A DNA stretch of 64,000 nt, from the NCBI RefSeq assembly GCF_900120195.1, contig NZ_LT635539.1:1535257-1599256 (forward strand), read 5' to 3'. A program made the translations under genes and the position numbers. Shown here in pieces: positions 51,266 through 61,101 of this stretch (the stretch's first letter is position 1; each line of letters starts with the position of its first letter). Below the pieces are notes generated by a model. It was not told where the DNA came from and made no database searches. It saw nothing but the letters and a program-made list of their open reading frames with translations. Source of the DNA: Blautia sp. Marseille-P3087. GTDB lineage: Bacteria > Bacillota > Clostridia > Lachnospirales > Lachnospiraceae.

Positions 51266-51474
51266 TACAGCATATCCTCCATAAGCTGATCAGTCTCGTC
51301 ATCATCTTCTTCTGTGATTTTTGCGATTGCCACGCCGGCATGAACCATTACATAATCACCCGGTTCCAGATCTTCGAGAAGCTGTGCAGAAACTTCTCTT
51401 TTTGCTCCGCCTGCATCTATTACTGCTGTTCCGTCACTTATTTTTACAACTTTTGCTGATAATCCAACACACAT
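51265..51474 (-). CDS. hypC: Hydrogenase maturation chaperone HypC
   Basis: A 69-aa chaperone that carries the Fe(CN)2CO unit with HypD and normally delivers it to the hydrogenase large subunit. The essential C2 is present (MCVGLSAKVVKI), followed by GGAKREVSAQLLEDLEPGDYVMVHAGVAIAKI, the family pattern. The acidic tail (ITEEDDDETDQLMEDML) is normal. The usual MCLGIP start is altered to MCVGLS. GGAGG for this gene lies in the end of hypF. Its partner protein in this organism is unknown; no hydrogenase large subunit is in the window. Confidence 0.94.
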   Translation of the reverse strand: MCVGLSAKVVKISDGTAVIDAGGAKREVSAQLLEDLEPGDYVMVHAGVAIAKITEEDDDETDQLMEDML

Positions 51475-51475
51475 G

Positions 51476-53926
51476 TTAAAGCCTCCCTTTGTTTTTCTCC
51501 AAATATTCCATCGCATACACCGCCTGTCCGAGTGCGATTCCGCCGTCATTTGGCGGCACAAGCTGATGTTTCAGCACCGCAAATCCCTGATCTTTAAGTC
51601 CATGATCTGTCAGCTCCAGAAGCAGCCGGTTCTGAAAAACACCGCCGCTCAATGCCACTTTATTGCATCCACTCTGCTGCCTGATCTGTACGCATGCATC
51701 AATGATCTGATAAGCAAGTTCCCGATGAAAAAAATATGCCAGTCTGTCCGGATTTTCATCATTCAGACAGCGAGTCATGAGTTCTTTTATTAAGGATTCT
51801 GTATTGAGCAGCAGCCGGTCACTTTCCACAATTCGTCGCTCATCGTTAAGAATCGTTCTGTCCCCAGTCTGTTTTCGATACATTTCATCTGCTATATCCG
51901 GCTGATTTTTATTTTCAACGAGAACACCTGTATTCTTTTTATGATAACTATATTTTTCAGTTTCCAAAATTTGCTGCGTACTCTTTTCAAGTAATGTTTT
52001 CTGGTACTCTTCCGCTGCAAATTCCAGTGCCATCGAAGCTTCTCCTTCGAATGTGGATTTCCTGCAGAGTCCAAGTATCGCACTCACTCCGTCAAATAAC
52101 CGCCCGGCACTTGTTGACATCACAGCATTGATCTTACGGTCTGCCATGGTAAACTGTACGTTTGCTTCCTGCTTCGTACAAAGCGCTAACTTTTCTATTA
52201 TTTCGGCAGCCTTTTCTCTGTCGCCGGTCATTCCGTAAATCAATGAAACCGCAATTCGCCATCCTTCCTTCGAGGATGCATCTCCTCCAATCTGCAAAAA
52301 CGGCACCACACTTCCGACTCGCTTAAATTTATGCAGATCTGCCAGAAGAACCTCGCCGCCCCAGACAGTTCCGTCTGTTCCATAGCCTGTTCCGTCAAAA
52401 GATATCCCTATCACCTGCTCCGCACAGTCATTTTCCGCCATACATGAAAGAATGTGCGCATAATGGTGCTGCACTTTTACGACCGGAAGTCCAAGTTCTT
52501 CCGCCACCATCACGGAATTGTACTTCGGATGCATGTCACAGCAGACGATTTTCGGCTGTACTTCCAGAAGCGTTTCAAGTCTTCCAATCGTCTCCCGAAG
52601 TGCTTTGACTGTACGCAGATCTTCCAGATCTCCCACATATGGCGATGGATAAAAGCGGTTATCCACACCTATGCAGAAAGAATTCTTAAGCTCTCCACCG
52701 ATGGCAAGCACCTGTCCCCGATATGGTGTGGAAACCATGAACGGAAGTGGTGCATATCCTCTGGAACGACGGATCATATATGGTTTATCCTCATAAAAAT
52801 CCATCACGGAATCGTCCGCCCGGATGCGAATTTTTCGGTCATGAGATAACATGCAGTCACAGAAACCGGACAGTTCAGATTCTGCTTCCTGATCATCTCT
52901 GCAAATTGGTGCACCGGAAGTATTGCCACTTGTCATCACCAGAAATTCCGGCATTTCGATTCCGTCATCATATGTAAAAATCAGCAGCTGCACCGGTGCA
53001 TACGGAAGCATCACACCCACTTTCGGGTTCCCCGGAGCCACCGACGGACAGAGAATTTCGGATGTTTTCTTTTTATCCAGAAGAAGGATTGGTTTTTGGT
53101 GTCCGTCCAGAATTTTCGCCTGCTCTTCTGATACTTCACATTCTTTTTTTACTGATTCCAGATTTTTTGCCATCACTGCAAAAGGCTTCATCGGACGACG
53201 TTTAAGCTCCCGCAGGTGACTGACTGCCACTTCATTTGAAGCATCGCAGCAGAGGTGAAAACCGCCGATTCCTTTGGTTGCCACAATGCCGCCTTCTGCA
53301 ATTGTTTTTCTCGCAAAAGTGATTGCATCTCTGCCACGTTCTTTGCGTCCGATCAGGTAAACTTCCGGCCCACATTCATTGCAGCATACCGGCTGTGCAT
53401 CATACCTTCTCGTTGCCGGATCATGGTACTCCGCCGCACATTCCGGACACATCGGAAACTCTTTCATACTGGTACGTTCCCTGTCATATGGCAATGAATC
53501 CAGAATGGTAAGGCGCGGCCCGCAGCAGGTACAGTTGATAAAAGGATGCAGATATCTGCGATTCTTTTTATCAAACATTTCTTCTTTACATTCGTCACAG
53601 ATTGCAATATCCGGTGAAACAAAAATCTCTCCTTTTGTTTTCTCACTTTCGATAATATCAAACTGCGTATACTGCTCCGGCGCTTCTATATTTTCTACAT
53701 TTATTTTCAAAATTGCAGCCCGTTTCGGCGGCCGGTTCTGTATATCTGAAATAAATTCTTCTACAGCTTCTTCGGGCCCCTGCGCATAGATTTCGACATA
53801 AGGCCCTTTGTTACAGACATTTCCACGGATTCCCCTCGCAGTCGCATGGCGGCTGACTGTCGGCCGGAATCCCACCCCCTGCACGATTCCATAGACACGG
53901 ATCTGTCTGGTGATTTCCTGGTTCAT
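51476..53926 (-). CDS. hypF: Carbamoyltransferase HypF
   Basis: Transfers the carbamoyl group of carbamoyl phosphate to HypE. The 816-aa protein has an acylphosphatase domain (residues 1-90, VYGIVQGVGFRPTV), two zinc-finger modules (CDECKEEM...CTCCGPR; CPECAAEYHD...CCNECGP), a YrdC-like domain (about 200-390) and a Kae1-like domain (VQHHYAHILSCMAEN, SFDGTGYGTDGTVWGGE, LSGGVFQNRLL). It is about 60 residues longer than usual because of a charged insert between ALEFAAEEY and ESLIKELM in the last domain. ATG 53926 was chosen; an upstream frame start at 53962 is less likely. It follows the set 1 NifK-like gene by 79 bp. Confidence 0.95.
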   Translation of the reverse strand: MNQEITRQIRVYGIVQGVGFRPTVSRHATARGIRGNVCNKGPYVEIYAQGPEEAVEEFISDIQNRPPKRAAILKINVENIEAPEQYTQFDIIESEKTKGEIFVSPDIAICDECKEEMFDKKNRRYLHPFINCTCCGPRLTILDSLPYDRERTSMKEFPMCPECAAEYHDPATRRYDAQPVCCNECGPEVYLIGRKERGRDAITFARKTIAEGGIVATKGIGGFHLCCDASNEVAVSHLRELKRRPMKPFAVMAKNLESVKKECEVSEEQAKILDGHQKPILLLDKKKTSEILCPSVAPGNPKVGVMLPYAPVQLLIFTYDDGIEMPEFLVMTSGNTSGAPICRDDQEAESELSGFCDCMLSHDRKIRIRADDSVMDFYEDKPYMIRRSRGYAPLPFMVSTPYRGQVLAIGGELKNSFCIGVDNRFYPSPYVGDLEDLRTVKALRETIGRLETLLEVQPKIVCCDMHPKYNSVMVAEELGLPVVKVQHHYAHILSCMAENDCAEQVIGISFDGTGYGTDGTVWGGEVLLADLHKFKRVGSVVPFLQIGGDASSKEGWRIAVSLIYGMTGDREKAAEIIEKLALCTKQEANVQFTMADRKINAVMSTSAGRLFDGVSAILGLCRKSTFEGEASMALEFAAEEYQKTLLEKSTQQILETEKYSYHKKNTGVLVENKNQPDIADEMYRKQTGDRTILNDERRIVESDRLLLNTESLIKELMTRCLNDENPDRLAYFFHRELAYQIIDACVQIRQQSGCNKVALSGGVFQNRLLLELTDHGLKDQGFAVLKHQLVPPNDGGIALGQAVYAMEYLEKNKGRL

Positions 53927-54005
53927 ATGCTCACTCCCACCCTCTGTTTTTAGTCCTTCCATTCAAATCATGATTCTGGTTTTCCAGACTACATCAGGCT
54001 TTCTT

Positions 54006-55049
54006 TTATTTCTCAATTAATTTCCCGGACACCGCAAAATGCCTTGTATTCACAAATGTTCCTTCAAATCCCGGTGTCATCCGTTCCATGCATCTATCTG
54101 CAAAAATAATATCAAACTCACCGTTTTGCACCAGTTCTATGTAGTCATCTTCATCACGAAGAATCACATCTCCATCTGTCTGAAATTCTTTTTTCATCAT
54201 AAACCAGCACGCTGTCTGAACCGTTCCTGCGCTTCGTTTCAGCAGTTCTTTTCGGATAGAATCGGCAATCACCTGCTGGTGTACGACAAGTATTCTTTTA
54301 CCCGTATAATCCATCTCCGGAATCAAATCTTCCACCAGCGGATAATAAATTTCATATGGTGTTCCGAATGTTTTTTCCAGATATTTTGCTGTCGCAAGTG
54401 CTGCCGGAGAAACTACAATATTTCGGCTCACGGAAGATGATTTTTTTACTTCTTGCAATCCATCTCCCATACAGTAACAGACTGCTTTCTGTCCGTATTT
54501 TTGTTGAAACAAATCCCTTATTTTATCTGTCGCATCAAGGTCGCTGACATCCTGCGGAGTCATTCCGAGAATGCCGATTCTTTGCTCATCTATCGGATAT
54601 TTTTCCACTGCAAATGTCTTAAAAAGTTCCAGAAAGGCTTTTTCTTCACCCTTATCGTAAAGCTCCATTCCATCCGTATCCACAGTCAGAATCGGAAGAT
54701 TTATTTTCTTTTCACTCATGCGTTTCAGAGCCAGATAATCCGTTGCAATCACTGCCGGAACCGGTGTCCCGATCACCGCCGCAAACGTCGCATCTACCTT
54801 CCGTGCCGCATCCGCAAGCTTCGCTACCAGCCGGTCATCTCTCCCCAAAATCGCATCCATATCTCGAAGTCCCGCACTGAAAATCGCACTTTTCTGCTCA
54901 AACCACCGTGGTTCATCAAAACCACAGACATTCCCGGTACAGCCTCCCGCGTCGCAGATCACCACAATGCCTCCCAATTCAAAAAGCACTGATACTGCAC
55001 CTGACTGATCCGGTGCAAACGGTGTCAGATATTTCCGAAGTCCTCTCAT
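54006..55049 (-). CDS. Nitrogenase component 1-like protein, NifK-like subunit (set 1)
   Basis: 347 aa, a short member of the component 1 superfamily, related to the set 2 NifK-like protein (shared pattern SGxxSxLxELGGxVVxxDxxGC, then EPRWFEQKSAIFSAGLRDMDAILGRDDRL). Cysteines C32, C37 and C42 (CDAGGCTGNVCGF) could hold a cluster; the first NifK-type cysteine (C19 in set 2) is replaced by alanine or valine here. The start overlaps the NifD-like gene by 4 bp. Likely forms the catalytic or scaffold complex with that subunit. The substrate is unknown. Confidence 0.83.
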   Translation of the reverse strand: MRGLRKYLTPFAPDQSGAVSVLFELGGIVVICDAGGCTGNVCGFDEPRWFEQKSAIFSAGLRDMDAILGRDDRLVAKLADAARKVDATFAAVIGTPVPAVIATDYLALKRMSEKKINLPILTVDTDGMELYDKGEEKAFLELFKTFAVEKYPIDEQRIGILGMTPQDVSDLDATDKIRDLFQQKYGQKAVCYCMGDGLQEVKKSSSVSRNIVVSPAALATAKYLEKTFGTPYEIYYPLVEDLIPEMDYTGKRILVVHQQVIADSIRKELLKRSAGTVQTACWFMMKKEFQTDGDVILRDEDDYIELVQNGEFDIIFADRCMERMTPGFEGTFVNTRHFAVSGKLIEK

Positions 55050-56329
55050 TCTGCCACCTCCTTAAGTGCCCCAAACAGTCTTCTCACCCCGGCAAATCCA
55101 AACGGCTGCTCATCCTGATTCCACATCAGTCCCGGGCAATCCTGATGGTAATAAAGGGCATCTTTTCCTATGGTGATGTTTACGCCGCTCTCCTTTGGTT
55201 CATAATAGATCATGGTAGGTTCCATATTTGAAAATACTTTTGTTGTCGGACTTAAAAGAGCAAGCTGTTTCATATAAACAAAGTTTTCTACCGTGATCGT
55301 TCCATAGATCTCCGGTACTTTAAATCCATATTTCAAAAGGGCAAGTGCCAGTTCAAACGGATCACCGTTCATGCATTCACCAACTGCGAAAGAAGCATCC
55401 GGACAGACTTTTCGGAAGTTTTCTACCGCCTGTTCTGCCGCCTTTCGATACGCAGTTGTATCAAAAGTAACTCCCAGCACCGAACCAAATGCCTGATACT
55501 GATTCTCTATTTTATCTGTCTGATACAGGCGTCGAAGCTCAATAAACGGAATCTTCAAACGCTCATGAAAGTCCTCTGCCGCTGCTCTTGCTTCCTGGTG
55601 AAGTACCAGATTGAAGTTCGCTTCGGACATAGTTTTGTATTCATCAAAATCCCTGCATCTGGAGATTTCATGGATTGTTTTTATACCCGCACTGTGCAGA
55701 ATATCATACAGCTCACAGTCATCTATAAGCGGCGAAAAAAATCCCAGAAGATTAACGACATTTCCCATTTTCTTTGCCGGTTCGAGAAGAGAATATAATG
55801 ACTGCCGTACATGCACCATCGGCGGTTTTCGCCCTTCACGAGTCAGTGCATACATATAACACGGACGTACCGGAAGCCCTGCACGCTCCTCTGCTTTGCG
55901 GCAGACACGCTCCATATCCGTACCGAGAAGCGCATCCACACAGGTAATACAGATCATCACGACTGATGGTTTTTTCTCAAGACTTTCGCAGATTTCTTCG
56001 ACCGCTTTCGGGATTTTTTTGAGATGGCGTCCGGTCACAATGTCAGTCTCATCCATCATCAGATAGAAAAATCGATTGTCATATTCACGCATGGAGCTGA
56101 TCAGGGATGTATTTCGCCCACAGCAGCCAGGCGCCACGATCAGCATGATCGAATCCGGTATGGCAAGTCCTGCGCGTTTTACACCAAATCCCTCCGCGCC
56201 CGGCGAGTTAAACGCAAGCGTTGCCGGTGAACTGTAGATCAGATGCATATTGGACTTAAACTGATCCGGAATATTCTCTTTTCCAAGCTCATTTAATTCT
56301 TTTACTGTACAATAATATGCTCTGCTCAT
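55046..56329 (-). CDS. Nitrogenase component 1-like protein, NifD-like subunit (set 1)
   Basis: 427 aa of the component 1 superfamily. Visible candidates for cluster binding are C69/C70 ([14 protein letters not shown]) and C127/C130 ([20 protein letters not shown], matching the NifD C154 region). [16 protein letters not shown] resembles the NifD LTEKDIVFGGxKKL region. The C-terminal [22 protein letters not shown] corresponds to the NifD GFDGF area but lacks the FeMo-cofactor histidine. It overlaps both neighbours by 4 bp (ATGA), so the three subunits are made in step. Confidence 0.85.
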   Translation of the reverse strand: MSRAYYCTVKELNELGKENIPDQFKSNMHLIYSSPATLAFNSPGAEGFGVKRAGLAIPDSIMLIVAPGCCGRNTSLISSMREYDNRFFYLMMDETDIVTGRHLKKIPKAVEEICESLEKKPSVVMICITCVDALLGTDMERVCRKAEERAGLPVRPCYMYALTREGRKPPMVHVRQSLYSLLEPAKKMGNVVNLLGFFSPLIDDCELYDILHSAGIKTIHEISRCRDFDEYKTMSEANFNLVLHQEARAAAEDFHERLKIPFIELRRLYQTDKIENQYQAFGSVLGVTFDTTAYRKAAEQAVENFRKVCPDASFAVGECMNGDPFELALALLKYGFKVPEIYGTITVENFVYMKQLALLSPTTKVFSNMEPTMIYYEPKESGVNITIGKDALYYHQDCPGLMWNQDEQPFGFAGVRRLFGALKEVAE

Positions 56330-57087
56330 TCTTCTTCCTCTGCTTTCAGAAGCATTTCTGCCAGATCAAAAAATCTCCGGCTGATTTCAGAATTTTTGTC
56401 TCCCTCGATCACGGTCTTACCCTGATCCTCCCAGCGGATGATCTCGTCACTTCTCGGTATCTCACCTACGATCGGGATGTTGCTTTTCTGTGCAAATGCC
56501 TGTACTTTTTCTGTTTCATTTTCTACGTTTCGATGATTCAGAACAATACCGAAAACCCGCGCATAGCTCCGGTCTTCGAAGTTCCGTACTGCACTTGAAA
56601 TGTTGTTCGCCGCATATAATGCCATCTTTTCTCCTGAGGTCACGATGAGAACTTTTTCTGCATATCCTTCACGGATCGGAGCTGCAAACCCGCCGCAGAC
56701 AACATCACCGAGAACATCATAGAGCACGACATCCGACTGATATGTTTCAAACAATCTCAGGTCTTCCAGCAACTGAAAAGTTGCAATGATTCCTCTTCCG
56801 GCACACCCAAGTCCCGGTGTCGGTCCACCGGTTTCGATACAGAGTACCCCACCGAATCCTTCTTTCGAAATATCCTCCAGAGTCTCCGGTTCTTCGTCCT
56901 CCTCACGCATATAATTCATGACAGGACGAAGCGGTTCTCCGCCAAGCAGATTGATCGTTGAATCTGCCTTTGGATCACATCCGATCTGGATGACTTTCTT
57001 TCCCATGGATGCAAAAGCCGCTGCCAGATTGGAAGTCACGGTTGATTTTCCGATACCTCCCTTTCCATAAATCGCTACTTTCAGCAT
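56326..57087 (-). CDS. NifH-like ATPase/reductase (set 1)
   Basis: 253 aa, nitrogenase iron-protein family. P-loop GKGGIGKST (8-16), GCDPKADST, and the cluster cysteines C95 ([13 protein letters not shown]) and C131 ([10 protein letters not shown]) are intact. It is close in sequence to the set 2 NifH-like protein, more so than the partner subunits are to each other. It leads the NifHDK-like set 1-hypFCDE operon and is preceded by GGAGGG, a long leader and a promoter at 57341-57370. The arginine ADP-ribosylated in nitrogen fixers (CAGRGI) is present but carries no proof of the same control. Confidence 0.93.
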   Translation of the reverse strand: MLKVAIYGKGGIGKSTVTSNLAAAFASMGKKVIQIGCDPKADSTINLLGGEPLRPVMNYMREEDEEPETLEDISKEGFGGVLCIETGGPTPGLGCAGRGIIATFQLLEDLRLFETYQSDVVLYDVLGDVVCGGFAAPIREGYAEKVLIVTSGEKMALYAANNISSAVRNFEDRSYARVFGIVLNHRNVENETEKVQAFAQKSNIPIVGEIPRSDEIIRWEDQGKTVIEGDKNSEISRRFFDLAEMLLKAEEEE

Positions 57088-57340
57088 TTGTAAATACCCT
57101 CCTCATAAAAAACAGCTCTTACAGATTCCACCCGAAAAATCTTCTCCTGCATTCTTTGGTATACAAAAGGACTCCTCCACCGTCAGGGTAGAGAAGTCCT
57201 GTAAATGTCACTGTATGATTCACTCGCAGTAACCTGTAAATTTCACATCAACAACTATTCCCGCTCGGATGATTCCTTGCCGTCAGAGTCTGTTCTGTTT
57301 TCTTTCTTTTCTTTCTTATTTTACGTTTTTAACTGACTTT
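57088..57340 (-). other. Long structured leader of the nitrogenase-like/hyp operon
   Basis: About 245 nt between the promoter and the first start codon. Near 57168-57200 it folds into a 14-bp hairpin with loop CTGAC (AGGACTTCTCTACC with GGTGGAGGAGTCCT, two G-T pairs), followed by TTTTG, which could act as an attenuator. Upstream it has a GTTACTG...CAGTGAC hairpin and two ATTTACAGG direct repeats. It matches no riboswitch class I can name. Confidence 0.45.
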
Positions 57341-57370
57341 ATTGTACTTTACAGAAGCGTAGTGAGTCAA
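57341..57370 (-). promoter_or_regulatory. Promoter of the nitrogenase-like set 1/hyp operon
   Basis: On the minus strand TTGACT (57365-57370), an 18-bp spacer and TACAAT (57341-57346). It is the best promoter between the cardiolipin synthase gene and the NifH-like gene. Confidence 0.65.
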
Positions 57371-57410
57371 TGCTAACAGATATATATCCTGCTGTTTTAC
57401 TATAATAAGT

Positions 57411-57552
57411 GTTACTGTTCACTCCGTTCACAGCAACTTGGTCAAAATCCATTCCAAATCACCTTCGGTGATGGGATTTTGACCCGTATGTCTCGGGATT
57501 TTGCCATATTCATGGCAAAACACCTCGCGGGATATTACCTGTGAACAGTAAC
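57411..57552 (+). repeat. 142-bp palindromic repeat, copy 2 (complete)
   Basis: Bounded by perfect 12-bp inverted ends, GTTACTGTTCAC and GTGAACAGTAAC. Inside are GGTCAAAATCC...GGGATTTTGACC enclosing the CACCTTCGGTG hairpin, and TTTTGCCATattcATGGCAAAA. Closely matches 36049-36191. It lies between the cardiolipin synthase stop and the nitrogenase-like promoter. Confidence 0.82.
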
Positions 57553-57585
57553 TCATAAGTTTTCTATTTTCATACAAACCTGCAA

Positions 57586-59145
57586 TTATAACAGTCCGGC
57601 AAACAACCTCATCAACAGCTGCCCCAGACGAAGATATGCGCTGCGCCCGGTGCGGTATTTTTCGGTAACATCACGGCACTCTCTCATCGTCTCCTGCAGG
57701 TCATCTCTGATATTCAGAACCACATCACAGTCTGCCATAAAACATCCGTTTTCAAAATGATGATACAGACTTCGATAATCCAGATTGATGGTTCCACAGG
57801 TTGCCATACAGTCATCTGCAACGCTCATTTTGGCATGACAGAAGCCAGGTGTCCATTCATAAATACGTACACCATCCTTTACCAGTTCATGATAAAAAGA
57901 TCTGGTGACACTGTAGATCATTTTTTTGTCCGGAATTCCCGGAGTAATGATTCTGACATCCACGCCACGTTTGGCAGCAAGTGTCAGCGCGTGCGCCATT
58001 TCATCAGTAATGATCAGATATGGGGTCATAAACCAACAATATTTTTCCGCCTTATTCACCATGCTGATGTAAATTTCCTCTCCCACCTGCTCATTATCCA
58101 GCGGACTGTCTGCATATGGCTGAATAAATCCGGTCTGCTGTGCTTCATACGGATAATCTGTCAGAAACCTTGAAAACTCTGTATCATTTTCATCCCTGTC
58201 ACTGATCGCATTCCACATCTCAAGGAAAGTCACCGTCAGAGAACGCACTGCGTCTCCTTCCAGACGGATACCGGTATCTTTCCACTGACCGTACGGATGT
58301 GTCAGGTTAAAGTACTCATTTGCAAGATTATATCCTCCGGTAAATCCGATTTTACCATCAATAACTGTAATCTTACGGTGGTCACGGTTGTTCAGAAACA
58401 TATTCAGACCCGGCATGAATGGATTGAAAACACGGCATCGGATTCCGACCGCTTCCAGCTTCTTAATAAAATCTGTATTAATAAAGCCAATCGAGCCCAT
58501 ATCATCATAAAATACCCGAACTTCCACCCCGGCTCTTACCCGTTCTTCCAGCACATTCTGGATTCGATGCCAGGCTTCGGCATCTTCGATTGCATGGTAT
58601 TCCATAAAAATAAAATGCTCTGCTTTAGCCAGTTCTTCAAGCTGTGCCTCCAGTCCCTTCAAAGCCTCGTCATAATAAGTTACATCTGTATTCTGATACA
58701 CAGGGTAAAGGGCATTTCTCTGTATATATGAAGAAATATTTCCCGCTTTTGGGATTGTATGCTGTAATTTTTCCTGAATCTTATGATTCTCCGGAAGCAA
58801 CGGTAAAAGCCGTTCATCAATATCTTTATAACGTTTCCGCATCTTACTCGTGCCGCCGTTCAGACCAACCATCAGATACAATGTAAGTCCCATGATCGGA
58901 AATACCATGATCAGGAAAATCCACGGCATCTTGATCGTCGAAGTAACCGGAGATGCATACATATTTAAAATGACAATCAATCCCAATATCCTCGTACACA
59001 GGTTGATTGCCTCTGCGTAACGATTCAGTCCGGTAAACAACAGTAAAACAAATATCACTTCCAGCAAAATGCACACAACCGAAAAAACAAGTCTTGTTAC
59101 ACCGTTTTTCGTTTTCGCCCTGCCCTCAAGCGTCGTATCCTTCAT
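57586..59145 (-). CDS. cls: Cardiolipin synthase
   Basis: A 519-aa phospholipase D-type membrane enzyme that condenses phosphatidylglycerol into cardiolipin. Two N-terminal helices (about residues 18-75) are followed by two HKD motifs: HRKITVIDGKIGFTGGYN and HAKMSVADDCMATCGTINLDYRS. ATG 59145 is preferred (GGGAG upstream); a longer frame adds 18 residues. It is a single gene with the 142-bp repeat downstream. Confidence 0.95.
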   Translation of the reverse strand: MKDTTLEGRAKTKNGVTRLVFSVVCILLEVIFVLLLFTGLNRYAEAINLCTRILGLIVILNMYASPVTSTIKMPWIFLIMVFPIMGLTLYLMVGLNGGTSKMRKRYKDIDERLLPLLPENHKIQEKLQHTIPKAGNISSYIQRNALYPVYQNTDVTYYDEALKGLEAQLEELAKAEHFIFMEYHAIEDAEAWHRIQNVLEERVRAGVEVRVFYDDMGSIGFINTDFIKKLEAVGIRCRVFNPFMPGLNMFLNNRDHRKITVIDGKIGFTGGYNLANEYFNLTHPYGQWKDTGIRLEGDAVRSLTVTFLEMWNAISDRDENDTEFSRFLTDYPYEAQQTGFIQPYADSPLDNEQVGEEIYISMVNKAEKYCWFMTPYLIITDEMAHALTLAAKRGVDVRIITPGIPDKKMIYSVTRSFYHELVKDGVRIYEWTPGFCHAKMSVADDCMATCGTINLDYRSLYHHFENGCFMADCDVVLNIRDDLQETMRECRDVTEKYRTGRSAYLRLGQLLMRLFAGLL

Positions 59146-59229
59146 AAACTCCACTCCCTTTTCTCTGGCAATTCTTTTTATGATTGTGATACACATCATA
59201 GCACTTTACAAGCGAATCGTAAACATAGA

Positions 59230-59260
59230 AAACTTCAGGGAGAGCTGCGCCCTCCCTGAA
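59230..59260 (-). terminator. Terminator of the ATP synthase operon
   Basis: On the minus strand TTCAGGGAG pairs with CTCCCTGAA over a 9-base loop, followed by GTTTTC, immediately after atpC. Confidence 0.7.
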
Positions 59261-59270
59261 AAAATTCATT

Positions 59271-59672
59271 TTATTCTTTTACACTCAGACGCACCAGTGC
59301 TCTCTGCAGTTTTGCAGATGCCATCTTATATTCCTGGTCGGTGAGACCGCCTTTGGCTATCATTTCTTCAGCGCGTTTTTTTGCTGCCTGCGCACGCTCT
59401 GCGTCGATATCTTCTTTCCATTCCCATGTGGTAGCAAGAAGGCGGCAGGTTCCGTTCATCACGGAGAGCATTCCACCGATGCAGGCCGCTGTTCGTCTGG
59501 TTCCGTCCTCCATGACCACGCTGGCTTCGCCCATACCAAGGGCAGTGCAGAAATTACAGTGTCTTGCAAGAATGGCAAGATCACCGCCTACACTTCTGCA
59601 GACCACGCGCTCCACATCTCCTTCAAAAAGAAGACCGTCCGGTGTTCCGATCCGTAAAGGGAAGGTACTCAT
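59271..59672 (-). CDS. atpC: ATP synthase F1 epsilon subunit
   Basis: 133 aa, central-stalk subunit that couples and inhibits the F1 motor. N-terminal beta sandwich (FPLRIGTPDGLLFEGDVERVVCRSVGGDLAILARHCNFCTALGMG) and C-terminal helical pair (DAERAQAAKKRAEEMI...YKMASAKLQRALVRLSV). Final gene of the atp operon, 12 bp after atpD. Confidence 0.95.
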   Translation of the reverse strand: MSTFPLRIGTPDGLLFEGDVERVVCRSVGGDLAILARHCNFCTALGMGEASVVMEDGTRRTAACIGGMLSVMNGTCRLLATTWEWKEDIDAERAQAAKKRAEEMIAKGGLTDQEYKMASAKLQRALVRLSVKE

Positions 59673-59684
59673 AAGACACCTCCT

Positions 59685-61082
<1,398 letters not shown>

Positions 61083-61101
61083 TTAAGTCTCCTATGATAT
61101 T

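Noticed and set aside
44862-57087. A nitrogen-fixation (nif) cluster
   Set aside because: NifB, NifE, NifN and other cofactor genes are absent, the component 1-like proteins are too short, and the FeMo-cofactor histidine region is not conserved. Nitrogenase-like is the most that can be said.
57168-57320. Guanidine-II (mini-ykkC) riboswitch
   Set aside because: Two CTGACGG stretches occur in the leader, but only one lies in a hairpin loop and the paired short stem-loops with ACGR loops are not formed.
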